Origin: Nitrobacteraceae bacterium AZCC 2146
GTDB taxonomy: Bacteria; Pseudomonadota; Alphaproteobacteria; Rhizobiales; Xanthobacteraceae
DNA: 64,000 nt
Direction of reading: 5' to 3'
Assembly: GCA_036924855.1 (NCBI GenBank)
Contig: JBAGRP010000001.1
Location: 4,402,001 to 4,466,000, forward strand
A program made the position numbers and the translations under genes. Below the pieces are notes generated by a model. The model was not told where the DNA came from. It searched no databases and saw only the letters and a list, made by a program, of their open reading frames with translations. Shown piece by piece: positions 20,730-29,748 of this stretch; position 1 is the stretch's first letter, and each line of letters opens with the position of its first letter.

Positions 20730-21860
20730 GTGACGACTAATTTTGGCGACTTTCAAAACGAGGTCTACTCCGAAGCAGTAGGGGGCGTTAATTCGCGCTA
20801 CCCCTTTGACTTTGCATCCATCGAGCGGAAAGCGTCCGAGGCCCTGTCGGATTGGGTATACCGGTATGTGTCTGGAGCCTCCGGGGACGGACGGACACAG
20901 CGCGCCAACATCGACGCGTATTCCCGCTACGGCATCGTGCCCCGGATGATGGTCAGTCCGCCCGAGCGCGACCTCTCTATCCGCTTATTTGGGAAACATC
21001 TCGCCTCGCCGGTATTCATGTGCCCAATCGGGTTGGTGGGCCTGTGCGCGCCCGATTTTCAAGGCGACGTGGCGGCCGCACAGGCGTCAGCGGCAACCGG
21101 TGTGCCGTTCACATTGTCGACCTTCTCGCAATCACGGATGGCGGAGGTCACCAAGCACACCGGGGAAACGCCCAGCTTTTTTCAGCTGTACCTCCCAGGT
21201 GATCGCGAACTGGCGGCCAGTTTCATTAATCGCGCGGAGAGTAGCGGTTATTCTGGTTGGATATTCACCGTGGACAGCTGGACGCTTGGCTACCGGCCAA
21301 CCGATGTCGAACGGGGGAACTTCCCTCAGTTCCGCGGCTACTGCATGCAGAACTATTACTTAGACAAGAACTTCACCAAACATCTCGCCAAGGCACCCCG
21401 CGAAGACCAAGCGGCTGCCCTGCAGCACTACCTCAATATCTTCTCCAATCCGGTATCGTGGGACGACCTGCGCTGGATTAGGATCCAGACGAAGCTCCCT
21501 AGCGCCGTCGAGGGTATTCAACATCCTGATGACGCACGTTTGGCAATTGAGAACGGTGCCGATGTGCTCTATTGCACCAACCACGGCGGGCGGCAGGCGA
21601 ATTCAAACATCCACGTTGCAATTGCTGCTGGGCATCGTCAAGGCCGCTGGCTCCGCTCCGGTTATATTCGACTCCGGTGTGCGCAATCCGACAGACGTGA
21701 TCATCGCGCTGGCGATGGGAGCAACGGCCGTTGGGATCGGGCGCCCTTACGCGTACGCCTTGTCCTACGGCGGTGCGGAGAGTCTGACTCACTACCTCCG
21801 GTCTCGCCGAACTCGACCTGTGTTTAGCGGTTTGTGGATTCAAAGACATCGCCACCCTTT
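20730..21860 (+). pseudogene. FMN-dependent alpha-hydroxy-acid oxidase (lactate 2-monooxygenase-like), frameshifted
   Basis: Member of the FMN-dependent L-lactate oxidase/monooxygenase family. Seen in order: FDFASIERKA near the start, YVSGASGD, substrate-domain FTVDSWTLGYRP, GIQHPDDAR, and the catalytic-His motif NHGGRQ near 21580. Shortly after NHGGRQAN homology moves to another frame (IVKAAGSAPVIFDSGVR, ATAVGIGRPYAY) and near 21800 to a third (SGLAELDLCLAVCGF, stop at about 21858). The N-terminus is complete, so this is a recently broken gene or one with sequencing errors. The natural product would be about 375 aa. Confidence 0.8.
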
Positions 21861-22218
21861 GACAGGCCGGCTGCGAAGAAGCGTTCTCCGCGAGGCCGTT
21901 GCTGCGATAATTGAAAATTTGGCTGCCAACGATAGCGTATCCGAGGTCGAACGTTTGCGTTGATCGAACAAGCCTGCGTGATCTTGGACCGGGCTCCGGT
22001 TGACTGTTCGCATCACCTCACACGTGACGCCTTCCTACTGCCGATGTGCACTGGTTTCTCGCAGGAAGAATCGCGTTTTTTCGAGACAATCTCGGAAGCG
22101 CCGATCGTCCAGTTTTGCCGGTCGAAGGCATCGGTCTGAACGTGTTTCAAGGCGACAGCGGATTGGCAGACACACGGTTGCCGAAGCGCAACTATAACTT
22201 CGAGTGTGACCGAAACGC

Positions 22219-23667
22219 ATGTTCAAACCGAGATCTTTTCTGCACATGTGTAATGAGATCTGTCTCTTGAGCACGCTTGTTGTCACGGTTGCGTTGTTCG
22301 TCGGGATCATCGGACCTGCATCCGCGCAGTTATTCAACTTCGGTGGACCACCGCAGCGACCGCAACGCATCATCGGATTTGGCAGTGGCGGCGGTTGGTT
22401 CGGCAAAGATTTAGTCGCACCGTTTCGGCCAGAAGCGCCGCAGCAGCGAACGGTGCGGCGTGTGCCGGCACGCGTGGCCGTGCACGAGGACTTTTCCCAC
22501 GCTCCTCCACCGGAGAAACGCGTGACTGTGCTCGATCGCAGAGTGCTTTTACTCGGCGACGGCATGGCGGATTGGCTTGGCTATGGTCTTGAAAACGCCT
22601 ATGCTGAACAGCCGGATATGAGCGTGATCCGAAGAGACAAGGCCGTCTCCGGTCTGATCCGCTATCAGCGAAGGGGCGATCCGGCCGACTGGGCCGCCGC
22701 GGCCAAAGGCATCCTCGCCACCGAGAAGCCGGACGCCATCGTCATCATGCTTGGGCTCAACGACCGCGTATCGATGCGGGAGCCGATGACTGAGAAATCC
22801 GATGGCAAGCCGTCGGACAAAAAGAGCGGCAAGAAGGACGCCCGCACCAAACCGGACGGCGCAGCCGACGCCGCGAAGCCTTATGACAGGGCTGCCGATA
22901 CCGAACTGTCTGACGACGCCAACGATGGCGACGTGCCGTCAATCGTCGCGGCGGAGAAGAGCGCGCGCTCGCCGAATGGCGTGTACGAATTCCGCGAGGA
23001 CAGCTGGGTCGAGCTCTACACCAAGAAAATCGAGGAGATGATCGCGGTCGCGAAATCCAAGGGCGTGCCGGTGCTATGGGTCGGAGTGCCTGCGGTTCGC
23101 GGCACCAAGGCGACCGCGGATATGCTGTTCTTGGATTCGCTGTATCGCGACGCCGCTGGGAAGGCCGGCATCACCTATGTCGATGTCTGGGACGGATTTG
23201 TCGACGAGGCCAGCCACTTCCTGCAGCAGGGCCCCGACTTCGAAGGCCAGATCCGCCGGTTACGCTCCTATGACGGCGTGTATTTCACCAAGCCCGGCGC
23301 GCGCAAGCTGGCGCATTATGTCGAGCGCGAAATCACCCGGCTGCTGGCGTCGCGCTCTGCGCCGATCACGCTGCCGAGCGAACCGGCCACGCCCGATGCC
23401 AATGCGCGGCCCGGCCAGCCGGCGCTGCGTCCGCTGGCGGGACCGATCCTGCCGCTGGTGGCTTCCTCCGTCGGCACCGAACAATTGCTTGGCGGTCCGG
23501 GATCGCGACCGGCCACGTTAGATGCGCTCGTCGTGCGCACTTTGGTCAAGGGTGAACCGCTCGCGCCGCCCGCCGGCCGCGCCGATGATTTCGCCTGGCC
23601 GCGCCGTGAGATCGGCCACGAACAAGCCAAGGTTGAAACGCCGATCGCCTCGGCATCACGTCGGTGA
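22219..23667 (+). CDS. SGNH/GDSL-like (DUF459) exported protein, catalytic residues missing
   Basis: 482-aa protein with a signal peptide in its first 40 residues (LLSTLVVTVALFVGI, cleavage near ASAQ). It resembles the DUF459 branch of SGNH hydrolases: block I LLLGDGMADWLGYGL near residue 115, block III MLGLNDR, and block V YDGVYFTKPGARKLAHYVE. In active family members block I is GDS and block V has His after DG-V; here these are GDG and DGVY, so Ser and His of the dyad are absent. A Lys/Asp-rich low-complexity insert (about 195-240) sits between blocks. An ATG at 22249 is an alternative start. I expect an exported non-catalytic or binding protein. Confidence 0.75.
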   Translation: MFKPRSFLHMCNEICLLSTLVVTVALFVGIIGPASAQLFNFGGPPQRPQRIIGFGSGGGWFGKDLVAPFRPEAPQQRTVRRVPARVAVHEDFSHAPPPEKRVTVLDRRVLLLGDGMADWLGYGLENAYAEQPDMSVIRRDKAVSGLIRYQRRGDPADWAAAAKGILATEKPDAIVIMLGLNDRVSMREPMTEKSDGKPSDKKSGKKDARTKPDGAADAAKPYDRAADTELSDDANDGDVPSIVAAEKSARSPNGVYEFREDSWVELYTKKIEEMIAVAKSKGVPVLWVGVPAVRGTKATADMLFLDSLYRDAAGKAGITYVDVWDGFVDEASHFLQQGPDFEGQIRRLRSYDGVYFTKPGARKLAHYVEREITRLLASRSAPITLPSEPATPDANARPGQPALRPLAGPILPLVASSVGTEQLLGGPGSRPATLDALVVRTLVKGEPLAPPAGRADDFAWPRREIGHEQAKVETPIASASRR

Positions 23668-23669
23668 CC

Positions 23670-23834
23670 GTGAGCCACGACGGTTTAGATCTGAAGACGA
23701 TCGTCAGTGATCGCTGGAGAATTCCCGAAGGTATCGTTGTGGACGCTGCGGCCGGTCAGATCTACTGGACCGATACGGCTAATCTTCCGACCGTGCGCTT
23801 AGCCCGTTGCAATCTTCAGCAGACGGACCGGTAG
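23670..23834 (+). pseudogene. YWTD/beta-propeller protein fragment
   Basis: A short frame just after the SGNH gene reads DGLDLKTIVSDRWRIPEGIVV and then DAAAGQIYWTD, the pattern of one YWTD blade in NHL/LDL-receptor-like propeller proteins. Only about 55 codons are present, stopping at 23832-23834, against several hundred in a complete protein. It is taken as debris from a lost gene. Confidence 0.55.
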
Positions 23835-24008
23835 GTGTTACATGGGAAATCTGCGCTCAGCTCAAACGAAGTTCATCAATATCTTCGCAAATATTAGCAT
23901 AGATTTCGCAAGCTTCATTCGAATCCAATGATGCCGCAGTTGATCACTCGGAAGCGCGATCGAGATCGCATCGCTCTTATTGTTGCTTGTCGGCTCTCAC
24001 GCAACAGC

Positions 24009-25178
24009 GGGATCAAGAGAGGAACCAAGATGATCACGGCCCTACAGTTGAAAGCGCCCAAAACGCCAATCTCGCTTCCTGCCTCCGATGGCGATCTCCA
24101 TTACGTGACGGAGTGTCTCACCGAGGCGGAACTGCACCAGATCAAGCAGCGTCTCCATCAGGGTGAGCGGCAGAAAGCGGCGCGCGGCGCGCTCCGCCTT
24201 TCCGTTCCCGTGGGACTGGCTCATGATCGTTCGAGCGGGATCATCCTCAATCCCGATGAGGAGGTGCAGGCGCGACTGAGCTTGGTCTTCGCTAAATTCC
24301 GCGAGCTTCGGAGTGCCCGGGCCGTCATGCGCTATCTGCGCAAAAACGATCTGCCGCTACCGGTGCGCCCGATCCTCGGCCCGGCGCCGCCCGATGTGGT
24401 ATGGCGTAAGGCAAATAGTCCACAGGTCCTCAGCATTCTCCAAAATCCCGCCTATGCCGGGGCGTATGTTTATGGGCGGCGGCGGCTGGAAGGCGGGCGA
24501 ATCCGCCGCGACGTTTATCGTCCGAAGACGACCTAGGTCCCCATCGCGGACTGGGAGGTTTGCCTTCAGGCTGCCCATCCTGGTTACATCGGCTGGGAGG
24601 AGTTCATGGAGAACCAGAGGCGACTGGCAAACAACATCAACCGCTACGAAGCCGGCCATTCGGGCGTGCCGCGCAAGGGAGCGGCGCTGCTGCAGGGCAT
24701 CGCTGTTTGTGGACGATGCGGTCGCCGGATGAGCCTGCGCTATAGCGGTCCTGCGGGCGATTACCCCGTCTACACGTGTCGTGCCGACCGCGACCAGGAC
24801 GGAGGGCCGTTATGCCAGGAGGTGCGCGCGCTACCTGTCGACGCGCGCGTCGAAAGCACCCTGCTTGAGGCTTTGACGCCGGACAAAATCGCCATCGCCA
24901 TCGCCGCGTTGGGCCAGGTCGAAGCGGAGACGCGCCAGCTTGAACGCCAGTGGGCGCTGCGGCGCGAACGAGCGCGCTATGAGGCGGAAAGAGCACGGCG
25001 CCAATATGATGCGGTGGAACCCGAGAACCGCTTGTTCGCTGGAGTGCGTTTGGGAAGAGAAGCTACGCGCCGCCGAGGCGATCGAACAAGATTACGAACG
25101 CTGGCGGTGCGACGAGCCTCTGGTCGTGAACGAGCCGGATCGCGAAGCGCTGCAAAAGCTGGGCGAAGATCTAGACGA
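24009..25178 (+). pseudogene. Large serine recombinase, central and zinc-ribbon part
   Basis: Decayed recombinase lacking the N-terminal resolvase domain with the catalytic Ser. Present are the Recombinase domain (ELHQIKQRLHQGERQKAARG, SPQVLSILQNPAYAGAYVYG), an in-frame TAG stop at 24534-24536, then the zinc ribbon (CGRCGRRMSLRY, with C-x-C further on) and a coiled-coil region that shifts frame near 25025 (to [19 protein letters not shown]). It stops at [11 protein letters not shown] near 25175; its next segment appears at 25685-25832, after foreign DNA. Confidence 0.85.
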
Positions 25179-25185
25179 TCAAGGA

Positions 25186-25305
25186 AGCAGGCATCATGAC
25201 AGCTTCGGCGAGCCAACCATCGCAGATGCCATCCTCGACCGGATCATCCACAACTCCCACCGTATCGCCCTCGAAGGCGACAGCATGCGAAGGAAAAAGT
25301 TGAGG
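25186..25305 (+). pseudogene. istB: IS21 helper ATPase IstB, C-terminal fragment
   Basis: The frame reads [20 protein letters not shown] followed by [12 protein letters not shown], the typical C-terminal end of IstB, the ATPase that helps the IS21 transposase. The first 200 or so residues (with P-loop) are absent. It is fused directly to recombinase sequence on the left and to inverted trbE sequence on the right. Confidence 0.75.
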
Positions 25306-25374
25306 ACGACGCCCTCCCCAACCAGTGCGGCCCAAGGCAAGAAATCCGCGAGGCGGGTCGAGCGCGCCCCTTGA
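25306..25374 (-). pseudogene. trbE: trbE N-terminal piece, inverted
   Basis: The minus strand reads [20 protein letters not shown], which matches codons about 9-30 of conjugal transfer ATPase TrbE (consensus RLADYLPWA-LVAPGVVLN). The preceding codons of the same gene (MMHLAEYRRS) are on the plus strand at 25650-25684, and later codons are on the plus strand from 25829. This segment is therefore inverted relative to the rest of trbE. Confidence 0.65.
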
Positions 25375-25460
25375 CCGACGTCGAAAACAGCGAGACGAAT
25401 ACCAACTGACTTCAACAACCAGGCAACCGAAAGCCAGCGCCGCCACGCTGTCCGCGATTT

Positions 25461-25512
25461 AGCGAAACTGCTGTCCGTCAGTTAGCGAAACCACTGTCCA
25501 GTTTTTGCGAAA
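25461..25512. repeat. Short direct repeats resembling an IS21-type end
   Basis: Two copies of a block starting agcgaaac and containing ctgtcc occur 23 bp apart (25461-25480 and 25484-25503), followed by tgcgaaa at 25506. IS21-family ends carry multiple short internal repeats, and the istB 3' fragment lies about 160 bp upstream, so this may be the right end of a degraded IS21 element. It abuts trbD sequence. Confidence 0.45.
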
Positions 25513-25516
25513 TACG

Positions 25517-25639
25517 CACGCAGGCCTCTTGCTCTGGGCGATAGGCCATGCGGCCGCGGTGTGGGCTGCCAAGCGTGACCCCGCCTTCGTGGATGTGGTG
25601 CGCCGTCATCTGCGCATTCCCGGTCATCTCAGCGTTTGA
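25517..25639 (+). pseudogene. trbD: Conjugal transfer protein TrbD, C-terminal fragment
   Basis: The frame GLLLWAIGHAAAVWAAKRDP then AFVDVVRRHLRIPGHLSV with stop at 25637-25639 matches the C-terminus of TrbD (VirB3-type membrane subunit of the mating-pair apparatus). The trbE start follows 10 bp later, the normal trbD-trbE order. The N-terminal transmembrane part is gone. Confidence 0.6.
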
Positions 25640-25649
25640 GTTTTCAGTC

Positions 25650-26457
25650 ATGATGCATCTTGCCGAATACCGCCGCTCCAACATGCCCGGCATCTGGCAT
25701 TCCCCCTCAACGACGTCGGCCGAACGCAAGGGCATCTTGCGCCTCATCATCTGCGAAGTGATCCTCGATCAGAAACGATTTCAAGGTCAGGTCTGGTTCA
25801 AGATCGTGTGGCAGACCGGAGCACAGCGCAGTGCCGGCCGAACTCGTCGCCATCGCTGGGCGCCTCAACAGTGCCTTGCGCCGTCTCGGTTCGGGTTGGG
25901 CCGTTTTTGTCGAGGCTCAACGTCATTCTGCCAGCCGCTATCCAGCAAGCACGTTTCCGGATGTGGCGTCCGCCCTGGTCGATGCCGAGCGGAAAGCCCA
26001 GTTCGAGGAGGCGGGGGCTCACTATGAGTCGAGCTATTTCCTCACGTTCCTTTATCTGCCGCCGGCCGAAGACGCCGCGCGGGCCGAACGGTTTTTGTAT
26101 GAGGGTCGAGATCGGACCGAAAACGCCGACGCCCACGAAGTGTTGCGAGGGTTCGTCGATCGAATCGACCGGGTGCTGCAGCTAGTCGAGGGCTTTATGC
26201 CCGAATGCGCCTGGCTCGATGACCCGGAGACACTGACCTATCTGCATTCTTGCGTATCGACGAAGCGTCATCGCGTTCGCGTGCCCGAGATCCCCATGTA
26301 TCTCGACGCGCTGCTGGCGGATCAGCCGCTGACCGGCGGCCTTGAGCCGATAGTGGGTACATCGCATCTACGGGTTCTCACTGTCGTCGGGTTTCCGACC
26401 GCGACGGCGCCCGGAATACTCGACGAACTCAATCGTTTGGCATTTCCGTATCGCTGA
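25650..26457 (+). pseudogene. trbE: Conjugal transfer ATPase TrbE, N-terminal part interrupted by recombinase sequence
   Basis: Begins MMHLAEYRRS at 25650. At 25685-25832 it carries foreign sequence that is the missing C-terminal part of the serine recombinase (GIWHSPSTTSAERKGILRLI, VILDQKRFQGQVWFKIVWQT). TrbE homology then resumes at PAELVAIAGRLNSALRRLGS and continues through AHYESSYFLTFLYLPPAEDA, STKRHRVRVPEIPMYLDALL and VVGFPTATAPGILDELNRLA to a stop at 26457. Intact TrbE is about 810 aa and carries Walker motifs after this region; those are missing. The gene is dead, but shows that a Trb-type conjugation system was once here. Confidence 0.8.
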
Positions 26458-26660
26458 GATCATCGAGACCTACGCCATCGCGGGCTTCACGAAAGCGCTG
26501 GGCGACTGGAGGCCGCAGAACGGGACATTCTCGGTGACCACCACCGGATAGCTACGACGGCGACCGACGCAGAAACGTTTTGGTGCGGTGAGGTCAGGTA
26601 CGGCGCGGCGTGGTGGGGCGTGCCCCGGCGAGCTATGGCAGGGCCCGGTGTGGCCATGCG

Positions 26661-26692
26661 CGAGGAGGCGCCGTCGAGACGGCGCCTCCTCG
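26661..26692. repeat. Perfect 15-bp inverted repeat (hairpin)
   Basis: The arms cgaggaggcgccgtc and its exact reverse complement are separated by only ga. It lies about 200 bp after the trbE remnant and 70 bp before the ribosome binding site of the next ORF. No T-run follows on either strand, so it is not a standard intrinsic terminator. Confidence 0.8.
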
Positions 26693-26764
26693 ATCCAAAA
26701 AATCAAACCGAAGCGACGTGCGGCTGTCCGCGCGATCGAAGAGGCATGTCCGAAGGAGATCACG

Positions 26765-27232
26765 ATGGACGCAATGAGCGAACCGATGAAACGATCGGAC
26801 ACCGGTGCCGCCGCCGCTCCCGACGCCGTCAGCGCGCCGACGGCCTGGTGGAGATGCGTGCGCGCGGATGAGTTCGACGCCGCATCGATGCACAAGATGA
26901 AGACGGCGATCGCGACGCTGGCTCCGTTGGAGAACCGCAGACCGCCAGATGACTTCATCAGAAGTGAGTCAGACCCGAAGTGGGACCCCGGGCTACGTGA
27001 AGGCCAACCTGTTGATCTAATTTGTGAACTAGGCAGACAACCCGGATCCCGATCGGCGCCGATCCGGACCCCAACCCGAACGAATTTCCTCGTGCTACAT
27101 CAAAGCATTGTGATCATCCGAGTTGGGGTCCCGCTTCGGTGCTTATTCACAAATTATCGCAGGCAATGCTCATACGCCGCGCTATTTAGCCTGGTTGGGA
27201 CGTCCGATTCCGGGACGTTTTGGCACGATTGA
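26765..27232 (+). CDS. Hypothetical ORF running into a repeat element
   Basis: 155-aa frame with a strong ribosome binding site (AAGGAGAT, 7 bp before the ATG). The first 65 or so residues (SEPMKRSDTGAAAAPDAVSA, WWRCVRADEFDAASMHKMKT) look like real coding sequence but match nothing I recognise. From about residue 70 the frame runs through the 186-bp repeat, so the natural C-terminus was probably replaced when that repeat arrived. Function unknown; possibly a truncated gene. Confidence 0.35.
   Translation: MDAMSEPMKRSDTGAAAAPDAVSAPTAWWRCVRADEFDAASMHKMKTAIATLAPLENRRPPDDFIRSESDPKWDPGLREGQPVDLICELGRQPGSRSAPIRTPTRTNFLVLHQSIVIIRVGVPLRCLFTNYRRQCSYAALFSLVGTSDSGTFWHD
26973..27151. repeat. About 180-bp palindromic repeat element, copy 1
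   Basis: Closely matches the element at 51856-52041 over its whole length, including the block gatcggcgccgatc (a perfect 14-bp palindrome), cgaacgaatttcctcgtgct and the right terminus cggtgcttattcaca. The left terminus has diverged, so the left boundary is approximate. See the second copy for structure. Confidence 0.85.
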
Positions 27233-27345
27233 ACATGACTATATCGGGCGCGCTTTCTGTACGCATCCGACGAGCGCCGTCTTGTCTGACGCGGGGTATT
27301 TCGCGAAGCGTGTGGCCTTAAGTCTAGCTTTAAGGTCATCAGGCG

Positions 27346-27744
27346 ATGCGGGTCGAGGTTTTAGGCGGGTTGGAGCGGCGGCGGCGCTGGTCGCAGGATG
27401 ACAAGGCGCGAATCGTCGAGGAGACGTTGGCGCCAGGGGCGAAGGTGACGGAGGTTGCGCGTCGCAATGGGGTTGCGGCGAGTGTGGTGTTCACCTGGCG
27501 CCGACAGGCGCGGACGGCCGAGCGGGTCGAGCCATGTTTTGCGCCGGTGCAGATTGCCGCGGCGGAAACGGGCGAGCAAGCCGCCAAGGTTGTGCCGGAG
27601 GCCGACAGGCGGGTGCGGCCGGTGCCGGTCGCCCGGACTGGATTGATCGAAATTGATTTTGGCAGCCGGGGACGCGTCCGGGTGGATGCGCAAGTCGACG
27701 CGGATGCATTGGCGCGGGTTCTCGACGTGCTGGAACGTCGATGA
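27346..27744 (+). CDS. tnpA: IS66 TnpA
   Basis: 132-aa accessory protein of IS66 transposition. The N-terminus carries a helix-turn-helix (RRRWSQDDKARIVEETLAPG, VTEVARRNGVAASVVFTWRR), and the C-terminus ends in the usual VDADALARVLDVLERR. The exact role of TnpA in IS66 transposition is unsettled; DNA binding is likely. Its stop overlaps the tnpB start (ATGA). Confidence 0.93.
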   Translation: MRVEVLGGLERRRRWSQDDKARIVEETLAPGAKVTEVARRNGVAASVVFTWRRQARTAERVEPCFAPVQIAAAETGEQAAKVVPEADRRVRPVPVARTGLIEIDFGSRGRVRVDAQVDADALARVLDVLERR

Positions 27745-28088
27745 TTGCGATACCTGGCAATGTGCGGGTTTGGCTTGCGACGGGTCATACCGACATGCGG
27801 CGCGGATTCCCCAGCCTCGCGCGACTCGTGCAGGAGGGTTTGAAGCGCGATCCTCATATTGGTGATCTCTACGTTTTTAGGGGCCGTCGCGGCGACCTGA
27901 TCAAGATCATTTGGCATGATGGTCAAGGCGCGTGTCTGTTCACAAAGCGGTTGGAGCGCGGCCGCTTTCTGTGGCCATCGCTGGCGGACGGCGTTGTCAC
28001 GATCAGCGTTGCGCAACTATCCTATCTCCTGTCCGGAATTGACTGGCGGATGCCACAGGCAACCTGGCGTCCGCAGGCTTCCGGTTAA
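27741..28088 (+). CDS. tnpB: IS66 TnpB
   Basis: 115-aa IS66 Orf2-like protein, full length for the family. Diagnostic motifs are ATGHTDMRRGF, GLKRDPHIGDLYVFRGRRGD and IKIIWHDGQG. It is required with TnpA and TnpC for IS66 transposition in known elements, with unknown biochemistry. The overlapping ATGA with tnpA suggests coupled translation; tnpC follows after about 70 bp. Confidence 0.95.
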   Translation: MIAIPGNVRVWLATGHTDMRRGFPSLARLVQEGLKRDPHIGDLYVFRGRRGDLIKIIWHDGQGACLFTKRLERGRFLWPSLADGVVTISVAQLSYLLSGIDWRMPQATWRPQASG

Positions 28089-28158
28089 GCTGTGGCTTTT
28101 TGACTCACGAAGGAAATCTGGCGGGATTTTTAGCGGCGAATATGGTTGGATCGTCGTC

Positions 28159-29748
28159 GTGACGAGCCCCTCCGATCCGCTTCCCGCCGACCTTGCCGCT
28201 GCGCACGCGATGATCCTTGCGCAGCGAGAATTGCTGACGCTGGCGAAGAGCGAGGTGACCGTCGGTCGTCTGGAAATCGAACGGCTGAAGCTGATGCTGG
28301 CCAAGGCGCGGCGCGAGCAGTACGGGCAATCCTCTGAACGCGGCAGGCTGCTGGTCGAGCAACTTGAGCTCGCCATCGAGGATCTTGAAGAAACCCAGGC
28401 CGAGCAGGAAACAGAGGCCGAGATCGCGGCGCCAGCAGCCGCTCGGGAGAAGCGCGCCAACCATCCCCGGCCGGCCCGCCGGCCGTTGCCCGACCATCTG
28501 CCGGTGGAGCGCATTGTCGAGCCGCCGCCGTGTGCCTGCGGCAAATGCGGCGGCCAACGGCTTCACAAGCTTGGCGAGGTGGTATCGAAGACCCTTGAAT
28601 GCGAACCAAGGCGCTGGAAGATTATCGAGCACGTCCGTGAGAAGTTCTCTTGTCGGGACTGCGAGGCAATTACCGAGGCGCCGGCACCCTCCCATCCGAT
28701 CCCGCGCGGCTTCGCCGGGCCGAGCCTGCTGGCGATGGTGCTGGTCAACAAGTTCCTGCTGCATCAGCCGCTGAACCGCCAGAGCAAGACCTATGCCCGC
28801 GAAGGGATCGAGATCGACGTCTCGACGCTGGCGGATCGGGTCGGCGCCTGCGTGGTGGCGCTCGACCCAATTATTGAGGTGATCCGAACCCATGTCATGA
28901 GCGCGGAACGCATCCACGCCGATGACACGACGGTGCCCGTACTCGCGAAACTGAAGACTGTCACCGGCCGGATCTGGACCTATGTTCGCGATGACCGGCC
29001 GTTTGGCGGCAGAGACCCACCGGCGGCAGCGTTCCATTACTCGCGCAGTCGTGCCGGGGAACATCCGCAAGGTCATCTTGCCGGCTATGTGGGCCTGATG
29101 CAGGCCGATGCCTTTGATGGATACAACCAGCTCTACAAGGCTCAAAGGAAGCCGGCTCCGATCCTTGAAGCGGCCTGCTGGAGCCACGGCCGGAGGAAGT
29201 TTGTCGACCTGGTGAAACAGGGAGAGGCACCGATCGCCAGCGAGGCTGTACGTCGTATCGACATGCTCTTCGAGATCGAGCGCAGCATTAACGGCAAAAC
29301 GCCGGAGCAACGGCTTGCCGTTCGCCGTGAACAATCGCGGCCGCTCATTGCCGAGCTTGAAATCTGGATGCGCCAACAGCGAGCGTTGCTCTCCACCAAA
29401 AACGATACCGCCAAGGCGATCAACTACCTTCTCAACCGCTGGGCAGCGTTCACCCGCTTCCTCGACGACGGCCGCGTCTGTCTTACGAACAACGCCGCCG
29501 AACGAGCGTTGCGGGGTGTGGCGGTCGGAAGAAGAAACTGGACCTTCGCCGGTTCAGACGCTGGCGGCCATCGTGCCGCCGCCGTCTATACCCTGATCGA
29601 AACCTGCAAGATGAACGACGTCGATCCGCAAGCCTGGCTCGCTGACGTATTGGCGCGGCTTCCAGATCACCCCGCCAGCAGGGTCGCCGAGCTGCTTCCC
29701 TGGAATTGGAAGGCGAACCAACAGTCCAAGACCGCCGTTGCTGCCTGA
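28159..29748 (+). CDS. tnpC: IS66 TnpC transposase
   Basis: 529-aa DDE transposase. Order: N-terminal coiled coil (VGRLEIERLKLMLAKARREQ), zinc-finger region (CACGKCGG and CRDCEA), then the catalytic core with DDTTVPVL, LMQADAFDGY and NNAAERALR as the likely D, D and E positions. GTG at 28159 is used because the open frame further upstream (to 27916) only reads tnpB in another frame. The C-terminus ends in LLPWNWKANQQ. Confidence 0.93.
   Translation: MTSPSDPLPADLAAAHAMILAQRELLTLAKSEVTVGRLEIERLKLMLAKARREQYGQSSERGRLLVEQLELAIEDLEETQAEQETEAEIAAPAAAREKRANHPRPARRPLPDHLPVERIVEPPPCACGKCGGQRLHKLGEVVSKTLECEPRRWKIIEHVREKFSCRDCEAITEAPAPSHPIPRGFAGPSLLAMVLVNKFLLHQPLNRQSKTYAREGIEIDVSTLADRVGACVVALDPIIEVIRTHVMSAERIHADDTTVPVLAKLKTVTGRIWTYVRDDRPFGGRDPPAAAFHYSRSRAGEHPQGHLAGYVGLMQADAFDGYNQLYKAQRKPAPILEAACWSHGRRKFVDLVKQGEAPIASEAVRRIDMLFEIERSINGKTPEQRLAVRREQSRPLIAELEIWMRQQRALLSTKNDTAKAINYLLNRWAAFTRFLDDGRVCLTNNAAERALRGVAVGRRNWTFAGSDAGGHRAAAVYTLIETCKMNDVDPQAWLADVLARLPDHPASRVAELLPWNWKANQQSKTAVAA

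Noticed and set aside
26661..26692. Intrinsic terminator
   Set aside because: No T-run follows on either strand and the 2-nt loop is not typical.
27916..28158. Upstream extension of IS66 TnpC
   Set aside because: This region codes for TnpB in another frame; the family N-terminus begins at the GTG at 28159.
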